64,000 nt of DNA from JBMOLL01 sp049325415 (GCA_049325415.1 JBMOLL010000050.1:15298-79297); one strand, 5' to 3'. Numbered from the stretch's first letter, positions 30,281 to 39,871 are shown. Program-made: numbers and translations. The notes: generated by a model not told the origin, from the letters alone.

Positions 30281-32866
30281 GTGAAAAGACTGCTACTACT
30301 TTTTTCATGTTTACCCGGGGTTGTTGGTGCGCAGTACAGTTTTGATTTTGAGGATGGAGCGCTGAACAGTTGGGTACAGCTACCTGCCGACCGCTGGGAG
30401 ATTTCCACCGTGGCCGCCCTGAGTGGCCAATTTTCTCTTCATCATGCATTTGATAATGAGGCTTCCGGGGTCGATGCCCTGGCTTTTTGCACCGATCCGC
30501 CGGATACCGGGGACACGCTTCGTTTCAGCTTTCGCTACCGGCACAGTTATGCCCCCAGTTCGACCAATAACTGGCAGCTGGCAGTGATGGCTGCCTCTGC
30601 TGATCTTTCTGCTCAGCCACCGCCGGATGGCTGGTATGTGGGAGTGAATTTTTCCGGGAGCGACGACCGCTTGAAACTCTGGAAGGTCTCAGGGGGAGTT
30701 AAGTCCGTTTTACTCGAGACCGAGCGCGTCCTGCAACAGGAAGGTTGTGAAGAGGATATTCCCCTGGTTGTTCTGGAATATTTTCCTGAAGGCGTATGGC
30801 AACTATGGCAGAGCAGGAGCGGATCGCCAGACAGCCTGGTGCTGCTAGGTTCGGCCGCAGAGGCGATAGGGGATGCAGGGAAATGGAACGGGATCCGCTA
30901 TGCCTACTCTTCGTCGCAGGACCGCAAATTCTGGCTGGACGATTTATACCTGACAGGCAGCTTCATCAGGGATACCCTTCCCCCCGAATTCAGACAGGCC
31001 CTCATCGCACGCGACGACAGCGTTGTGCTTTACTTCAGCGAAGCGCTGTCCCTGACCGATTCAACACAGGTAAGCTGCGGTGCCCCATCCCGCATTGGCA
31101 CGTTCTGTGCAAGAGGAAAAGAACTGATCCTGGCTTTTAAGGATCCCCTTCCAAACAGGGATAGCGTTCCGTTGATCATCAGGAATATTGCTGATCAGGA
31201 AGGGAATGTCCTCCCTTATCTGGAGCTAGATCTTTTCCTCAACCAACCGGTTTTCGGTGATGTCGTATTCAGTGAGCTCATGCCCGATCCCACACCCCCC
31301 GTATACCTGCCTCCCTGTGAATATGTCGAATTATACAACAGGAGTTCCTATATGGCCGATCTCAGCAGTTGGGTTCTGTCGTCAGGGACCCGCCGGGTGA
31401 CCTTACCGGCTATTTCACTCGAGCCCGGAGCCTGGCTTTGCCTTTATGCGGAGGACTGTGAAGAGCGACCCGAAACGGTGCTGGCATCCACCTTTCTGCC
31501 AAACAGCGGAGGAACGCTTGTTCTTACCGACAGTAGGGGAGCTTTAATCCATGCCCTTGAATATCCCGATCCGGCAAAACTCGGATCCTGGAAAGGGGAG
31601 GGCGGATGGTCGCTTGAACGGCCCGACCTGTCGGACCTTTGCGGCGCACGCAATAACTGGGCCTTTTCGGTTTCAGATGAAGGCGGAACACCGGGACGGC
31701 CAAACAGTGTTCACTACCAGCTGCCGGACGAAATCCCCCCTGAACCTGCGTATATCGGACTCAGCGACAGTTCACTCCGGTTGCACTTCAATGAGGCGCT
31801 TTTTCCCCTGACTCCGGATAAAAGCAGGTTCATACTCCTGCCTGACGTAAAGGAACCCGATTCGCTATGGTTGTCATGGCCACTTGGTAAGGAAGTCGGG
31901 CTTATTTTTGAGCCACCGCTTCAGGATGGAATGAGTTATTCACTCCGGATCCCCCCGTTGAGCGACTGTGCGGGAAATCTGTCGGAAGAGTCAACAATTC
32001 CTTTTGGATGGCCCGCCGGACCGAATCAGGGCCTGCTTCAGATCAGCGAAGTGCTGTATGATCCCTCACCCGGCTGCCCCGAGTTTATAGAGCTTCACAA
32101 TGCCGGCAGGGATTTTATTGATCTTTACGATTTCCAGCTCTGTCTGACCGCCGATCCCGGCGATCCGCCGGATCCTTGGCCGGTCTCGGAGAACTCCCAT
32201 CTGGTCCCTCCCGGGGAGTACCTTGTTGTTAGTCCTGACCTGAACAGCCTTGCGGCTTTTTACAGTATAAAGCAATCCGGCCACTGGCTTGAACCGGAAC
32301 GTTTCAGCCAGCTAGGCAACACAGGAGGCAGCTTATTCCTGCTTTACCGTTCGGGAAACACGGCCGACAGGATGTCGTTCAACGACGCAATGCATCATCC
32401 GATGCTGGCCGACCCGCAGGGTGTATCCCTCGAAAGGGTTTCCTTCCTGGAGGCAGGTGAACTGCCGGAGAATTGGCATTCGGCCTCTGAAGCCAGCGGC
32501 TATGCCACACCGGGGCGAAAGAACAGTCAGGCTCTGGAGGGTTTCCCGGCTGATACGCTGGTGGATCTTTCCACCACCTTGCTGACCCCCGATAACGATG
32601 GGTGGGATGATGTGCTTGAGATACAAGTTGCTGCGGAGAATTACGGCTGTGTGCTCGGGATCCTGATCACCGATCTCACGGGTTATCCGGTACGTGAGCT
32701 TGCCGAAAGCGCCATTTCGGGAACCCGGGAATGCTGGTTCTGGGACGGCTTGTCTGATGATGGTCTGCCGGTAGCCCCGGGGATCTACGTGGTTCACGTG
32801 AGGTTTATCTGTTCAGGAAACAGGGGCCGGGTGGTGCGAAAGCCGGTGGCGGTCAGTTACCGGTAA
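30281..32866 (+). CDS. secreted lamin-tail-domain protein with a FlgD-like end
   Basis: An 861-residue exported protein. It starts with GTG: the signal peptide (MKRLLLLFSCLPGVVGAQ) begins exactly there and no ATG fits. A beta-sandwich N-terminal domain comes first (SFDFEDGALNSWVQ). Two lamin-tail domains follow: FSELMPDPTPPVYLPPCEYV with WVLSSGTRRVTLP (about 330-470), and ISEVLYDPSPGCPEFIELHN (about 590-720), with an Ig-like spacer between them. The C-terminus is FlgD-like/CHU_C (VDLSTTLLTPDNDGWDD, GLPVAPGIYVVHVRF), as in T9SS cargo. It is probably a large surface protein; its function is unknown. It overlaps the convergent MFS gene by 14 bases. Confidence 0.82.
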   Translation: MKRLLLLFSCLPGVVGAQYSFDFEDGALNSWVQLPADRWEISTVAALSGQFSLHHAFDNEASGVDALAFCTDPPDTGDTLRFSFRYRHSYAPSSTNNWQLAVMAASADLSAQPPPDGWYVGVNFSGSDDRLKLWKVSGGVKSVLLETERVLQQEGCEEDIPLVVLEYFPEGVWQLWQSRSGSPDSLVLLGSAAEAIGDAGKWNGIRYAYSSSQDRKFWLDDLYLTGSFIRDTLPPEFRQALIARDDSVVLYFSEALSLTDSTQVSCGAPSRIGTFCARGKELILAFKDPLPNRDSVPLIIRNIADQEGNVLPYLELDLFLNQPVFGDVVFSELMPDPTPPVYLPPCEYVELYNRSSYMADLSSWVLSSGTRRVTLPAISLEPGAWLCLYAEDCEERPETVLASTFLPNSGGTLVLTDSRGALIHALEYPDPAKLGSWKGEGGWSLERPDLSDLCGARNNWAFSVSDEGGTPGRPNSVHYQLPDEIPPEPAYIGLSDSSLRLHFNEALFPLTPDKSRFILLPDVKEPDSLWLSWPLGKEVGLIFEPPLQDGMSYSLRIPPLSDCAGNLSEESTIPFGWPAGPNQGLLQISEVLYDPSPGCPEFIELHNAGRDFIDLYDFQLCLTADPGDPPDPWPVSENSHLVPPGEYLVVSPDLNSLAAFYSIKQSGHWLEPERFSQLGNTGGSLFLLYRSGNTADRMSFNDAMHHPMLADPQGVSLERVSFLEAGELPENWHSASEASGYATPGRKNSQALEGFPADTLVDLSTTLLTPDNDGWDDVLEIQVAAENYGCVLGILITDLTGYPVRELAESAISGTRECWFWDGLSDDGLPVAPGIYVVHVRFICSGNRGRVVRKPVAVSYR

Positions 32867-34034
32867 GAGGGTTGAGTTTTTTTCCGGTGAAGATCACGAT
32901 GCCTGCGGCTCCGAAAGCGACGAACGCAAAGAGGTAGTAACTGGTATAAAAACCGTAATGGTCGGAGATAACGCCGACAAGCGGGGTGATCAGCGCATTG
33001 ATGAAAAAGTTGATCGTCATGTAGATGGCGTTCACAAAGGCTTTTTTCTCCGTGTTAAGGTCCTGTACCACTGCCATCATTACAGAGACGGGCGCGAACA
33101 GGAAAAATCCCAGCGGAACAAGTACAGCGAAGATCCAGAACGAACTCAGGTTGAGGAACAGAAGCATCAGCAGAGGTGATGAGATGCTGATTATTAACAG
33201 GGTTCGTTTTCTGCCCAGGAAATCAGACAGGGAGCCCGAGGCAAGCGCACCGGCAGCACCGGCCAGTTGGAGTAGGGTCAGGGCGAGATCGGCAAACTGA
33301 ATGGTATAGCCTTCGGAGGTGAGAAAGGTAGGCAGATAGAAGGTTAGAGCGCCTTTCATGCCCGACTGGAAAAGGGTGAATCCCCCGGTAAGCATAAAAG
33401 CAGGAAAGTAACGCTTAAAAATGGCCCGGTAATTTCCTTCCGGCGAAGCCTGAACTGCCGGAGCTGTTTTTATGCTGATCTTCCTGAAGTTCAGGAACAG
33501 GTTGAGCGAGGCAAAAAGACCAAAAGGGATCATTTTCCAGGATCCTTCGATGCCCCATAGACTGATCACCCCCATAATAAGGAGAGGACCAACGGTACGG
33601 GCCAGTTCTCCTCCTACCATGTAGTAGCTCATTCCCTTGCCGGTTCTGCTGCCTGACAGTTGTTTGATCATCACCGGGGTTGGAATGTGCCAGAAAGTGG
33701 AACTCAGTCCGGAAACGAAAAGCAGAATTGCCAGGAACACATAACCGGGTGCCACACCGATCAGGCTCATGGAAACAGCTGTGATCGAAGGGGAGAGGAT
33801 GATCAGGGTTCGCATGAACGGTTTCTCAGCGATCATGCCGATCAGCGGGTTGAAGAGGGAGGGGATACGCTGGATAACGCTGAGCAATCCGGCGAGGCCA
33901 TAGCTCATCCCGATCTTTTCGATCAGGATGGGCAATGCAGGAGCAAGGAAAGCGGTGTAAATGTCGTGGATGAAATGACTGATGGAGATGTTGAGCACCC
34001 CCCGCCTGTCAAAGCCATCCTTCTTCTTCGGCAT
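32853..34034 (-). CDS. MFS transporter
   Basis: A 393-residue major facilitator with about 12 membrane helices. There are charged cytoplasmic loops between TM2 and TM3 (IAEKPFMRTLII) and in the middle loop (KISIKTAPAVQASPEGNYR). TM-rich blocks include GYVFLAILLFVSGLSSTFWH and LLISISSPLLMLLFLNLSSF. The HIPTPVMIK and GLLSVIQRIPSLFNPLIGMI segments resemble fosmidomycin-resistance-like (Fsr) drug exporters, which is the best guess. It is one base from the end of the PNP gene upstream, so it may be co-transcribed with punA and lpxK. Substrate unknown. Confidence 0.87.
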   Translation of the reverse strand: MPKKKDGFDRRGVLNISISHFIHDIYTAFLAPALPILIEKIGMSYGLAGLLSVIQRIPSLFNPLIGMIAEKPFMRTLIILSPSITAVSMSLIGVAPGYVFLAILLFVSGLSSTFWHIPTPVMIKQLSGSRTGKGMSYYMVGGELARTVGPLLIMGVISLWGIEGSWKMIPFGLFASLNLFLNFRKISIKTAPAVQASPEGNYRAIFKRYFPAFMLTGGFTLFQSGMKGALTFYLPTFLTSEGYTIQFADLALTLLQLAGAAGALASGSLSDFLGRKRTLLIISISSPLLMLLFLNLSSFWIFAVLVPLGFFLFAPVSVMMAVVQDLNTEKKAFVNAIYMTINFFINALITPLVGVISDHYGFYTSYYLFAFVAFGAAGIVIFTGKKLNPLTGN

Positions 34035-34035
34035 C

Positions 34036-34845
34036 TCAGATTGCAGCGATCAGTTTCTCAATCATCCTGGTGAGCGACGGAGCGGCACCGGAAGCAATTT
34101 CCTGTACGTCCTGGTGGGTAATTTCAATGATCTTTCCGGGAACACCCAGGTCGGTGATGACCGAAACCGCAAAAATGGTAATACCCATCTGGTGGGCTAC
34201 AATCGCCTCCGGGACGGTTGACATCCCCACTGCATCTCCGCCGATAATCCGGAAATACTCATATTCCTTCGGAGTCTCGAGGGTCGGGCCGGTAACGCCG
34301 ACATAACAACCCGTGCGAACCCTGATCCCCTCGCTAGCCGCAATCTCACGGGCTTTGGCGATCAGTTCCCTGTTATAGGTCTCACTCATATCGGGGAAGC
34401 GTTCGCCGAATTCGGTATAATGCTTTCCGATCAGGGGATTCGGCATCAGGTTGATATGATCGTTGATGATCATGATGTCGCCGACTTCAAATTCCGGGTT
34501 CATTCCGCCGGCGGCATTGGATACTATGAGGGTGCTGATGCCCAGGTACTTCAGTACACGGACCGGAAAGGTGACCTCCTGCATGGTGTAGCCTTCGTAA
34601 TAGTGGAACCGGCCCTGCAGGGCCACGACCTCTTTGCCGCCGAGCCTGCCGAAGATCAGGCGGCCTTTGTGACCTTCCACGGTGGAAACGGGAAAATGCG
34701 GTATATCATGGTAGTCGATGATCTGACTCACTTCGATATCCTCACCGATCTGTCCCAGTCCTGTTCCCAGGATAATAGCCACTTCAGGCTTTTTTCCGGT
34801 CCGCTCCTTTATAAAGGATACTGTCTCTTTTATTGCTTCTAACAT
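34036..34845 (-). CDS. punA: purine-nucleoside phosphorylase (trimeric type)
   Basis: A 269-residue trimeric PNP that splits inosine or guanosine with phosphate. Family motifs: IILGTGLGQIGEDIE, STVEGHKGRLIFGRLGGKEV, ALQGRFHYYEGY (phosphate and purine site), VSNAAGGMNPEFEVGDIMII and GGDAVGMSTVPEAIVAHQMG. The start (MLEAIKETVSFIKERTGKKP) is standard. Its first 62 bases overlap the end of lpxK in another frame, an unusually long overlap that suggests translational coupling. Confidence 0.95.
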   Translation of the reverse strand: MLEAIKETVSFIKERTGKKPEVAIILGTGLGQIGEDIEVSQIIDYHDIPHFPVSTVEGHKGRLIFGRLGGKEVVALQGRFHYYEGYTMQEVTFPVRVLKYLGISTLIVSNAAGGMNPEFEVGDIMIINDHINLMPNPLIGKHYTEFGERFPDMSETYNRELIAKAREIAASEGIRVRTGCYVGVTGPTLETPKEYEYFRIIGGDAVGMSTVPEAIVAHQMGITIFAVSVITDLGVPGKIIEITHQDVQEIASGAAPSLTRMIEKLIAAI

Positions 34846-35908
34846 AATTCAGGATTATTTGGTTAAACTCCTGTCCCTCATTATTCAGGAACCTGATCGA
34901 AATGTCTACGTAATAGATCAACGGGCGGATTTCCTCAGGAGGCGTCAGCATCTGCAGGCGCATGGCATCTTTTTCCGTGGTCAGGATCAGTGCGTCGGGA
35001 TTGTAGAGCCTCCTCCAGTTCTCATGGATCAGTTCCATGTCTTCCATCGTAAAGGAATGATGATCGGGGAAGGCCAGGTGGCTGACCTTCGGAGAAATAC
35101 TCCGGGCATACTTTTTCATTGGCCGGGGATTGGCAATACCCGTGACCATTAACACCTCGGTTTTTCCGGCTTTAAAATCGGTAAAGCTCTTTGGCTGTTT
35201 CTGTGGGTATACCGGTCGGAGCTCGCCATAATCAACCGTGGTAAAGAACAGGTGCTGGTGTAGCCTGAGGTTCAGTTTCCTGGTCATATCCCGGTATTCG
35301 ATGGGTTTCAGTTTTTCCGGGCATTTTGTGACAATAATGATGTCGGCACGGCTTCGGCCCGATGCCGGTTCGCGAAGACGGCCGGCAGGAAGAAGGTGAT
35401 CTTCCGTGATGGGCTGGTTAAAGTCGATCAGCAATATGGAAAGACCGGGTTTTACAAAACGGTATTGATAGGCATCATCCAGCACGACAACACCGAGTTC
35501 CGGATCGTCGGTCATAAGGTGCCTTAATGCGTTCACCCTGTCACTGTCAACTGCAACTTTCACTTCTGGAAATTTCAGGCTGATCTGACGTGACTCATCA
35601 CCAATCTCATCCACTGAAGAATTCTGACCGGCTAGCTGGAAACCCTTCGTCTTTCTTTTATACCCGCGGCTCAGGGATGCTGTCTTATATGGTCCGGAAA
35701 GCAGGCGGAGCAGGTATTCCACATGCGGGGTCTTCCCCGTACCTCCCACCGTGATATTACCGACTGATATCACGGGCATCCTGAACTCCCTTGAAGGAAG
35801 AACTCCCAGGTCGAAAAGGAAATTCCTCAGTCCCACTGCAGCCCTGTAAAGGCCGGAAACCGGGAGAAGGACGAAGGTATACCACCTGGAGGGATGACCT
35901 GTTTTCAT
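34784..35908 (-). CDS. lpxK: tetraacyldisaccharide 4'-kinase
   Basis: A kinase of about 374 residues that phosphorylates the 4' position of the lipid A precursor at the inner membrane. The N-terminal region has a hydrophobic anchor (WYTFVLLPVSGLYRAAVG). The P-loop reads GNITVGGTGKTPHVEYLL, followed by SRGYKRKTKG, ISLKFPEVKVAVDSDR and VVLDDAYQYRFV (family DDG/DDA motif). The ATG at 35908 is preferred over a TTG one codon before. The C-terminal ~20 residues (about SNKRDSILYKGADRKKA) lie over the start of punA and look non-conserved, as if the original stop had been lost. Confidence 0.94.
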   Translation of the reverse strand: MKTGHPSRWYTFVLLPVSGLYRAAVGLRNFLFDLGVLPSREFRMPVISVGNITVGGTGKTPHVEYLLRLLSGPYKTASLSRGYKRKTKGFQLAGQNSSVDEIGDESRQISLKFPEVKVAVDSDRVNALRHLMTDDPELGVVVLDDAYQYRFVKPGLSILLIDFNQPITEDHLLPAGRLREPASGRSRADIIIVTKCPEKLKPIEYRDMTRKLNLRLHQHLFFTTVDYGELRPVYPQKQPKSFTDFKAGKTEVLMVTGIANPRPMKKYARSISPKVSHLAFPDHHSFTMEDMELIHENWRRLYNPDALILTTEKDAMRLQMLTPPEEIRPLIYYVDISIRFLNNEGQEFNQIILNYVRSNKRDSILYKGADRKKA

Positions 35909-35973
35909 CAAAAAATCATTTGGGGAGCCAAAGATAGGAAAATTACCCTTTTCCGTTATGCAGTGGTGAAAAA

Positions 35974-36048
35974 AAGAAGCTGTTCCCCCGGCAGCGGACC
36001 CGCAAACGCAAAGCGCCCGTGTCCGGCCGGTCAGGGAAACAGCTTCTT
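35974..36048 (-). terminator. long hairpin terminator of sppA
   Basis: AAGAAGCTGTT and AACAGCTTCTT enclose further pairing (GTCCGGCCGG region against CCGGCAGCGGAC). On the minus strand the last arm runs into TTTTTTT. It lies 8 bases past the sppA stop. Confidence 0.8.
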
Positions 36049-36055
36049 CCGCCTG

Positions 36056-37816
36056 TTAATAAATATTGATCGTAAAGGGCATCAGTGCCTGGATGCCACT
36101 CTGGTTGCGGATCTGGTTAAAGAATTCGATGTAGCGGTATTCCTCACCAAGTGAATTACGAAGCATCCTTACCGATGCAGAACCGGAAAGCTGGTTCATC
36201 AGCTGGGTAAAGGGATCTTCCAGTTCCGGCAGGGCCTTGATGTGGTAATTCTCAATACCGGCCATCTCAGCAGCCACTTCGATCGAATAATCGAGCCCTC
36301 CGAACAGGTCGACAAGTCCTTTGTCCTTTCCGTCGGTTCCACTCCAGACCCGGCCTCCGCCTATGGCGTCGACTGCTTCAAAGCTCATGGAACGGCCTTC
36401 GGCAACATGACCAACGAAAGTGCTGTAAATTTGTTCAATTCCGGCGGTGATATAGTCCTTTTCAGGCTGGTCGAGCGGACGGAAGATGGTCATTACATCC
36501 GCATGCTTGTTGGTCCTTACCACATCCGTGGTTATTCCGATCTTGTCTTCGAGGAGTTTCTCGGCATTGGGGATCATTCCGAATACCCCGATGGATCCGG
36601 TAATAGTGGTCGGGCTGCAGATAATGGTGTCGGCGGCACAGACAATATAGTATCCTCCCGATCCGGCCACATCTCCAAGAGATGCAACAACGGGCTTCAC
36701 TTCGGATGCCAGTTTGATCTCCCTGTAAATCACTTCGGAGGCCAGTGCGCTTCCTCCACCCGAATTCACCCTGAATACGATGGCTTTTACACTCTTGTCG
36801 GTACGTGCTTTACGGATGGCTTTGGAAATACGCTCGGAAGAGATGGTTCCCTCACCGTCGTCACCGTCCACTACAGAACCATAAGCATATACAACGGCAA
36901 TCTTATCGCGGGTGGGTTCAGTTTTTTCCTTCTCCGGCACCAGGTTATATTTGGCCAGGCTGATCGACTCCAGGTCGTTATCCGGAGTGGTTCCGGTGAT
37001 TCCCTTCAGGCAGGCAAGTACCTCGTCGTAATAAGCGAGCTTATCTACCAGTCGGTATTGCAGCGCATCCTTGTCGGTACGGATCATCAGTTCGTCGGCG
37101 TACCTGTTCAGTTCTTCAACGGGGATTGAACGGGCCTTGCTGATCTCACCGGTGACATGGTTCCAGATGGCTCCGATAAAGCTTTCGATCTGTTCCCGGT
37201 TTTCTTTCGACAGGTCCTGCCTCATGAAAGGCTCAACGGCACCTTTGTAGGATCCGTGACGAAGGATCTGGACATCAATACCGAGTTTATCAAGTGCTTT
37301 CTTGTAGAAATTGATCTCGGCCCTCATGCCCAGAAAGGTCACGCTACCTTCCGGTGTAAGGAAAATCGTATCGGCAACGGAAGCCAGGTAGTAGGTCTTC
37401 TGTCCGTAACTGTCCGATTGGGCGATCACCGGCTTGCCGCTTTCCTTGAAATCAATAATGGCAGTGCGGATCTCTTCAAGAGAGGCCATTCCGGCGTTGA
37501 TATCGGTCAGTTTCAGGAAAAGGCACTTGATGCGGTCATCATTTTTTGCTCTTTTAATGTCCCTGACAATGTCGTCCAGACCCTGTGAGCCTTCCGACTG
37601 GAAGCTGGTAGGGCTGAAATTTGCAAAAGGCATTTCATTTTTCCTTTCGCTGATTGTTTTATCCAGCTCGGCAACCAGTATGCTGTTCGCCTTCAGGTCG
37701 GGTACCTGGTCCTTTGTGGAGCCGGATACAATTCCCAGAAGGATCAGGAACATGAGCAATGAGGCGATCAGAACGCCGATTATCGAAGCAAGCAGATATT
37801 TCAGAAAATTTTTCAT
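36056..37816 (-). CDS. sppA: signal peptide peptidase SppA, 67K type
   Basis: A 586-residue membrane serine protease with two tandem SppA domains, the long 67K form. One N-terminal helix (about 7-30, LLASIIGVLIASLLMFLILL) anchors it. The Lys of the dyad is expected in the N-terminal domain (PVIAQSDSYGQKTYYLAS) and the Ser nucleophile in the C-terminal domain (SLGDVAGSGGYYIVCAADTI). RVNSGGGSALASEVIYREI is also conserved. It degrades released signal peptides and membrane fragments. Its own strong promoter and terminator make it monocistronic. Confidence 0.95.
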   Translation of the reverse strand: MKNFLKYLLASIIGVLIASLLMFLILLGIVSGSTKDQVPDLKANSILVAELDKTISERKNEMPFANFSPTSFQSEGSQGLDDIVRDIKRAKNDDRIKCLFLKLTDINAGMASLEEIRTAIIDFKESGKPVIAQSDSYGQKTYYLASVADTIFLTPEGSVTFLGMRAEINFYKKALDKLGIDVQILRHGSYKGAVEPFMRQDLSKENREQIESFIGAIWNHVTGEISKARSIPVEELNRYADELMIRTDKDALQYRLVDKLAYYDEVLACLKGITGTTPDNDLESISLAKYNLVPEKEKTEPTRDKIAVVYAYGSVVDGDDGEGTISSERISKAIRKARTDKSVKAIVFRVNSGGGSALASEVIYREIKLASEVKPVVASLGDVAGSGGYYIVCAADTIICSPTTITGSIGVFGMIPNAEKLLEDKIGITTDVVRTNKHADVMTIFRPLDQPEKDYITAGIEQIYSTFVGHVAEGRSMSFEAVDAIGGGRVWSGTDGKDKGLVDLFGGLDYSIEVAAEMAGIENYHIKALPELEDPFTQLMNQLSGSASVRMLRNSLGEEYRYIEFFNQIRNQSGIQALMPFTINIY

Positions 37817-37853
37817 AAGAATTAGGATTGATTAATACCTGGTATTATCTGTA

Positions 37854-37883
37854 CAAATATATGCGAGTTAAATAAACCTGCAA
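37854..37883 (-). promoter_or_regulatory. promoter of sppA
   Basis: On the minus strand TTG (37883-37881), 19 bases, then TATATTTG (37861-37854): a full match to the Bacteroidota consensus. The start site is expected about 30 bases before the ATG. Confidence 0.7.
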
Positions 37884-37968
37884 TCGGCGGGGTCGTTATT
37901 TAGCCCAGCCGTCAGGCGGATAATTAAAGAAACCCAAGTTACGAAAAATGAACGGATTATTTGGTCTT

Positions 37969-37998
37969 TTGGGGATAAGTAATTTTGAACTACCTTGG
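37969..37998 (+). promoter_or_regulatory. promoter of folK
   Basis: TTG (37969-37971, in a TTTTG), 19 bases, then TACCTTGG (37991-37998), one mismatch from TAnnTTTG. It is divergent from the sppA promoter. Confidence 0.6.
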
Positions 37999-38039
37999 CG
38001 GAGTTTTTCAGCTGGATCTGCAGTGCGTTCGGATAAATA

Positions 38040-38543
38040 ATGGACTCGGAACACAAACACACCATATGGCTTTCAACGGGGAGTAACCTGAATGAGCCCC
38101 TGGATCAGTTGCGGAAAGCTGCCCGGCTGGCCGCAGCTTATATCGGTGAACTCAGGGAACAGTCGGGGATCTACCGTTCACCGGCCTGGGGTTATTCTTC
38201 GGATCATGCTTTCTTTAATCAGTGCCTGGCGCTACATACCCACCTTGCCCCAGGACAGGTCATGGAAGCCATCCGGCGAATAGAGAAGGAGATGGGCAGG
38301 GAACGCAAGGCTGCCGGTTATGAGGACAGGGTCATTGATATTGACCTTCTTTTTTATGACGACCTGATCCTGTTTGATGAAGAACTCACGATTCCCCATC
38401 CGCGGATCCCTGAACGACGCTTTGTCCTTCTGCCCCTGTCGGAACTTGCTCCCGGCTTTGTGCATCCAGGTTCTGGCATGACGGTTGCCGAGCTTTTATC
38501 GGCCTGTACCGATGCCGGTGAAGTGCTGCCTGTGACTACCTGA
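38040..38543 (+). CDS. folK: HPPK, folate pathway pyrophosphokinase
   Basis: A 167-residue 2-amino-4-hydroxy-6-hydroxymethyldihydropteridine diphosphokinase, which moves pyrophosphate from ATP to the pterin in folate synthesis. Motifs: STGSNLNEPLDQLRKA at the start, IYRSPAWGYSSDHAFFNQCL (pterin binding), then RKAAGYEDRVIDIDLLFYDD with the two Asp that bind Mg, and LTIPHPRIPERRFVLLPLSE. Complete, single gene. Its last 8 bases overlap the convergent membrane-protein gene. Confidence 0.96.
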   Translation: MDSEHKHTIWLSTGSNLNEPLDQLRKAARLAAAYIGELREQSGIYRSPAWGYSSDHAFFNQCLALHTHLAPGQVMEAIRRIEKEMGRERKAAGYEDRVIDIDLLFYDDLILFDEELTIPHPRIPERRFVLLPLSELAPGFVHPGSGMTVAELLSACTDAGEVLPVTT

Positions 38544-39000
38544 ACAGCTGATAGCAGAAGGTGTAAAAGGCCGTGTAGAGAAAGGACCAGACCAGGTTTG
38601 AACCCAGCATCCAGATGAGTTTATAGGGTCGGGAGTGGTAATAATGGACCACCAGGAAAACACCGATCGGAATGGAAAAAAGAACAGGCGTGGCAAAAGC
38701 AATGCCGGCAAGTCCGTAACGTTGTTTGATCCGGATGATCCTGCGGTTGCGGGAGGTGAAGATCCTTTTGGTTTTCTTTGGCCGTTTCCTGGCATTTCTC
38801 CTTATACGACCTCTCACGGTTCTGTTCCACCACCGGTTAATATATTCCGACAGATAGGCAAAGAAAAAGACCCCTGCCAGTCCGCCGATATTGATCCAGA
38901 GGATGGTCTCAAAAAAACTGAAGCCGAACTCGAAAATGGCAATGGGAAAGGTCATGCCGAATTTCACTGAGCCCAGCAGGATGGTGAGAAGGATCCGCAC
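38536..39000 (-). CDS. small membrane protein of unknown function
   Basis: A 154-residue integral membrane protein with a GTG start at 39000 (the next ATG, at 38955, would cut into the first helix). Three or four helices (ILLTILLGSVKFGMTFPIAI, ILWINIGGLAGVFFFAYL, GIAFATPVLFSIPIGVFLVV, SNLVWSFLYTAFYTF) surround a very basic loop (RRNARKRPKKTKRIFTSRNR, about 63-90). The basic loop could contact nucleic acid or lipid head groups. Family not recognised. Confidence 0.65.
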   Translation of the reverse strand: MRILLTILLGSVKFGMTFPIAIFEFGFSFFETILWINIGGLAGVFFFAYLSEYINRWWNRTVRGRIRRNARKRPKKTKRIFTSRNRRIIRIKQRYGLAGIAFATPVLFSIPIGVFLVVHYYHSRPYKLIWMLGSNLVWSFLYTAFYTFCYQLFR

Positions 39001-39060
39001 GGGAGATTTTTGTTCTGAATATAGCCATTCCCCCGGAAGCCTGCAAGTTTCCTTCGTGTT

Positions 39061-39768
39061 TTATGCGGGAAGCCCGGCCAGGCCTTCGTCGGCAAAGCTC
39101 AGGTAGGCGCGGTCGCCCACGATCAGGTGATCCAGCAGCCGGATATCCAGCAGTTTGCCCGAGTCGCGGATTTTCACCGTGATGTCGATATCAGCTTCGC
39201 TTGGATTGATGTTTCCTGAGGGATGATTATGGCACACAATGATGGAGGAGGCAAGGTGATCGAGGGCATTTTTAAGGATGATCCGGGTGTCGATCACCGT
39301 ACCGGTGAGTCCGCCCTGGCTGATCCGTACCCTGCCAATTACCCGGTTGGCCCGGTTAAGCAGCAACAGCCAGAATTCTTCATGCCCGAGATCGCCGATC
39401 AGGGGCTGGAAGATCCGGAAAACATCGCGGCTGCTTCCGATCCTGGTTTTTTCTTCCGACTCCACCCTGTTCTTCCGGTTTCCCAGTTCGAGGGCAGCAA
39501 GAATGGCCACGGCTTTTGCCCTGCCGATCCCCTTGCGACGCGTCAGCTGGCTCACCGTCTGCTTCCCCAACTCATGGAGGTTGTTGCCGGCATCGGACAG
39601 GAGCCGGCGGCTGATTTCCACGGCCGAAAGCTCCCTGGTGCCCGATCCGATGATGATCGCCAGCAATTCGGCATCCGACAGTTGCTGTACTCCGTGCTGA
39701 AGGAGTTTTTCCCTGGGCCGGTCTTCCACCGCCCAGTTCCTTATGGATTGAGTTCCGTACCCGGTCAT
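39061..39768 (-). CDS. radC: RadC-family JAB-domain protein
   Basis: About 235 residues from the ATG at 39768 (MTGYGTQSIRNWAVEDRPRE), which is the usual RadC start; the frame extends 33 codons further into the rpsT terminator. The N-terminal UPF0758/HhH part is LSDAELLAIIIGSG and LTRRKGIGRAKAVAILAALE. The C-terminal JAB/MPN domain has the metal motif (CHNHPSGNINPSEADI: H-x-H-P-S-G-x8-D). Despite its name a repair role is doubtful in the family. It is complete. Confidence 0.94.
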   Translation of the reverse strand: MTGYGTQSIRNWAVEDRPREKLLQHGVQQLSDAELLAIIIGSGTRELSAVEISRRLLSDAGNNLHELGKQTVSQLTRRKGIGRAKAVAILAALELGNRKNRVESEEKTRIGSSRDVFRIFQPLIGDLGHEEFWLLLLNRANRVIGRVRISQGGLTGTVIDTRIILKNALDHLASSIIVCHNHPSGNINPSEADIDITVKIRDSGKLLDIRLLDHLIVGDRAYLSFADEGLAGLPA

Positions 39769-39824
39769 GTTTTTACTGGTTAATGTGCTAACCGGGGGAA
39801 ATATCGGAGGGAGATAAACAAAAA

Positions 39825-39850
39825 ATGCCTTCCCGTTATCGGAAAGGCAT
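39825..39850 (-). terminator. terminator of rpsT
   Basis: ATGCCTT and AAGGCAT with inner CC/GG pairs form a stem, followed on the minus strand by TTTTTT. It is 22 bases past the rpsT stop. Confidence 0.85.
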
Positions 39851-39871
39851 GCAATATCTTCAGACAATCTC

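Noticed and set aside
36242..37129. A 295-codon plus-strand open frame
   Set aside because: Antisense to sppA, which has its catalytic motifs, promoter and terminator.
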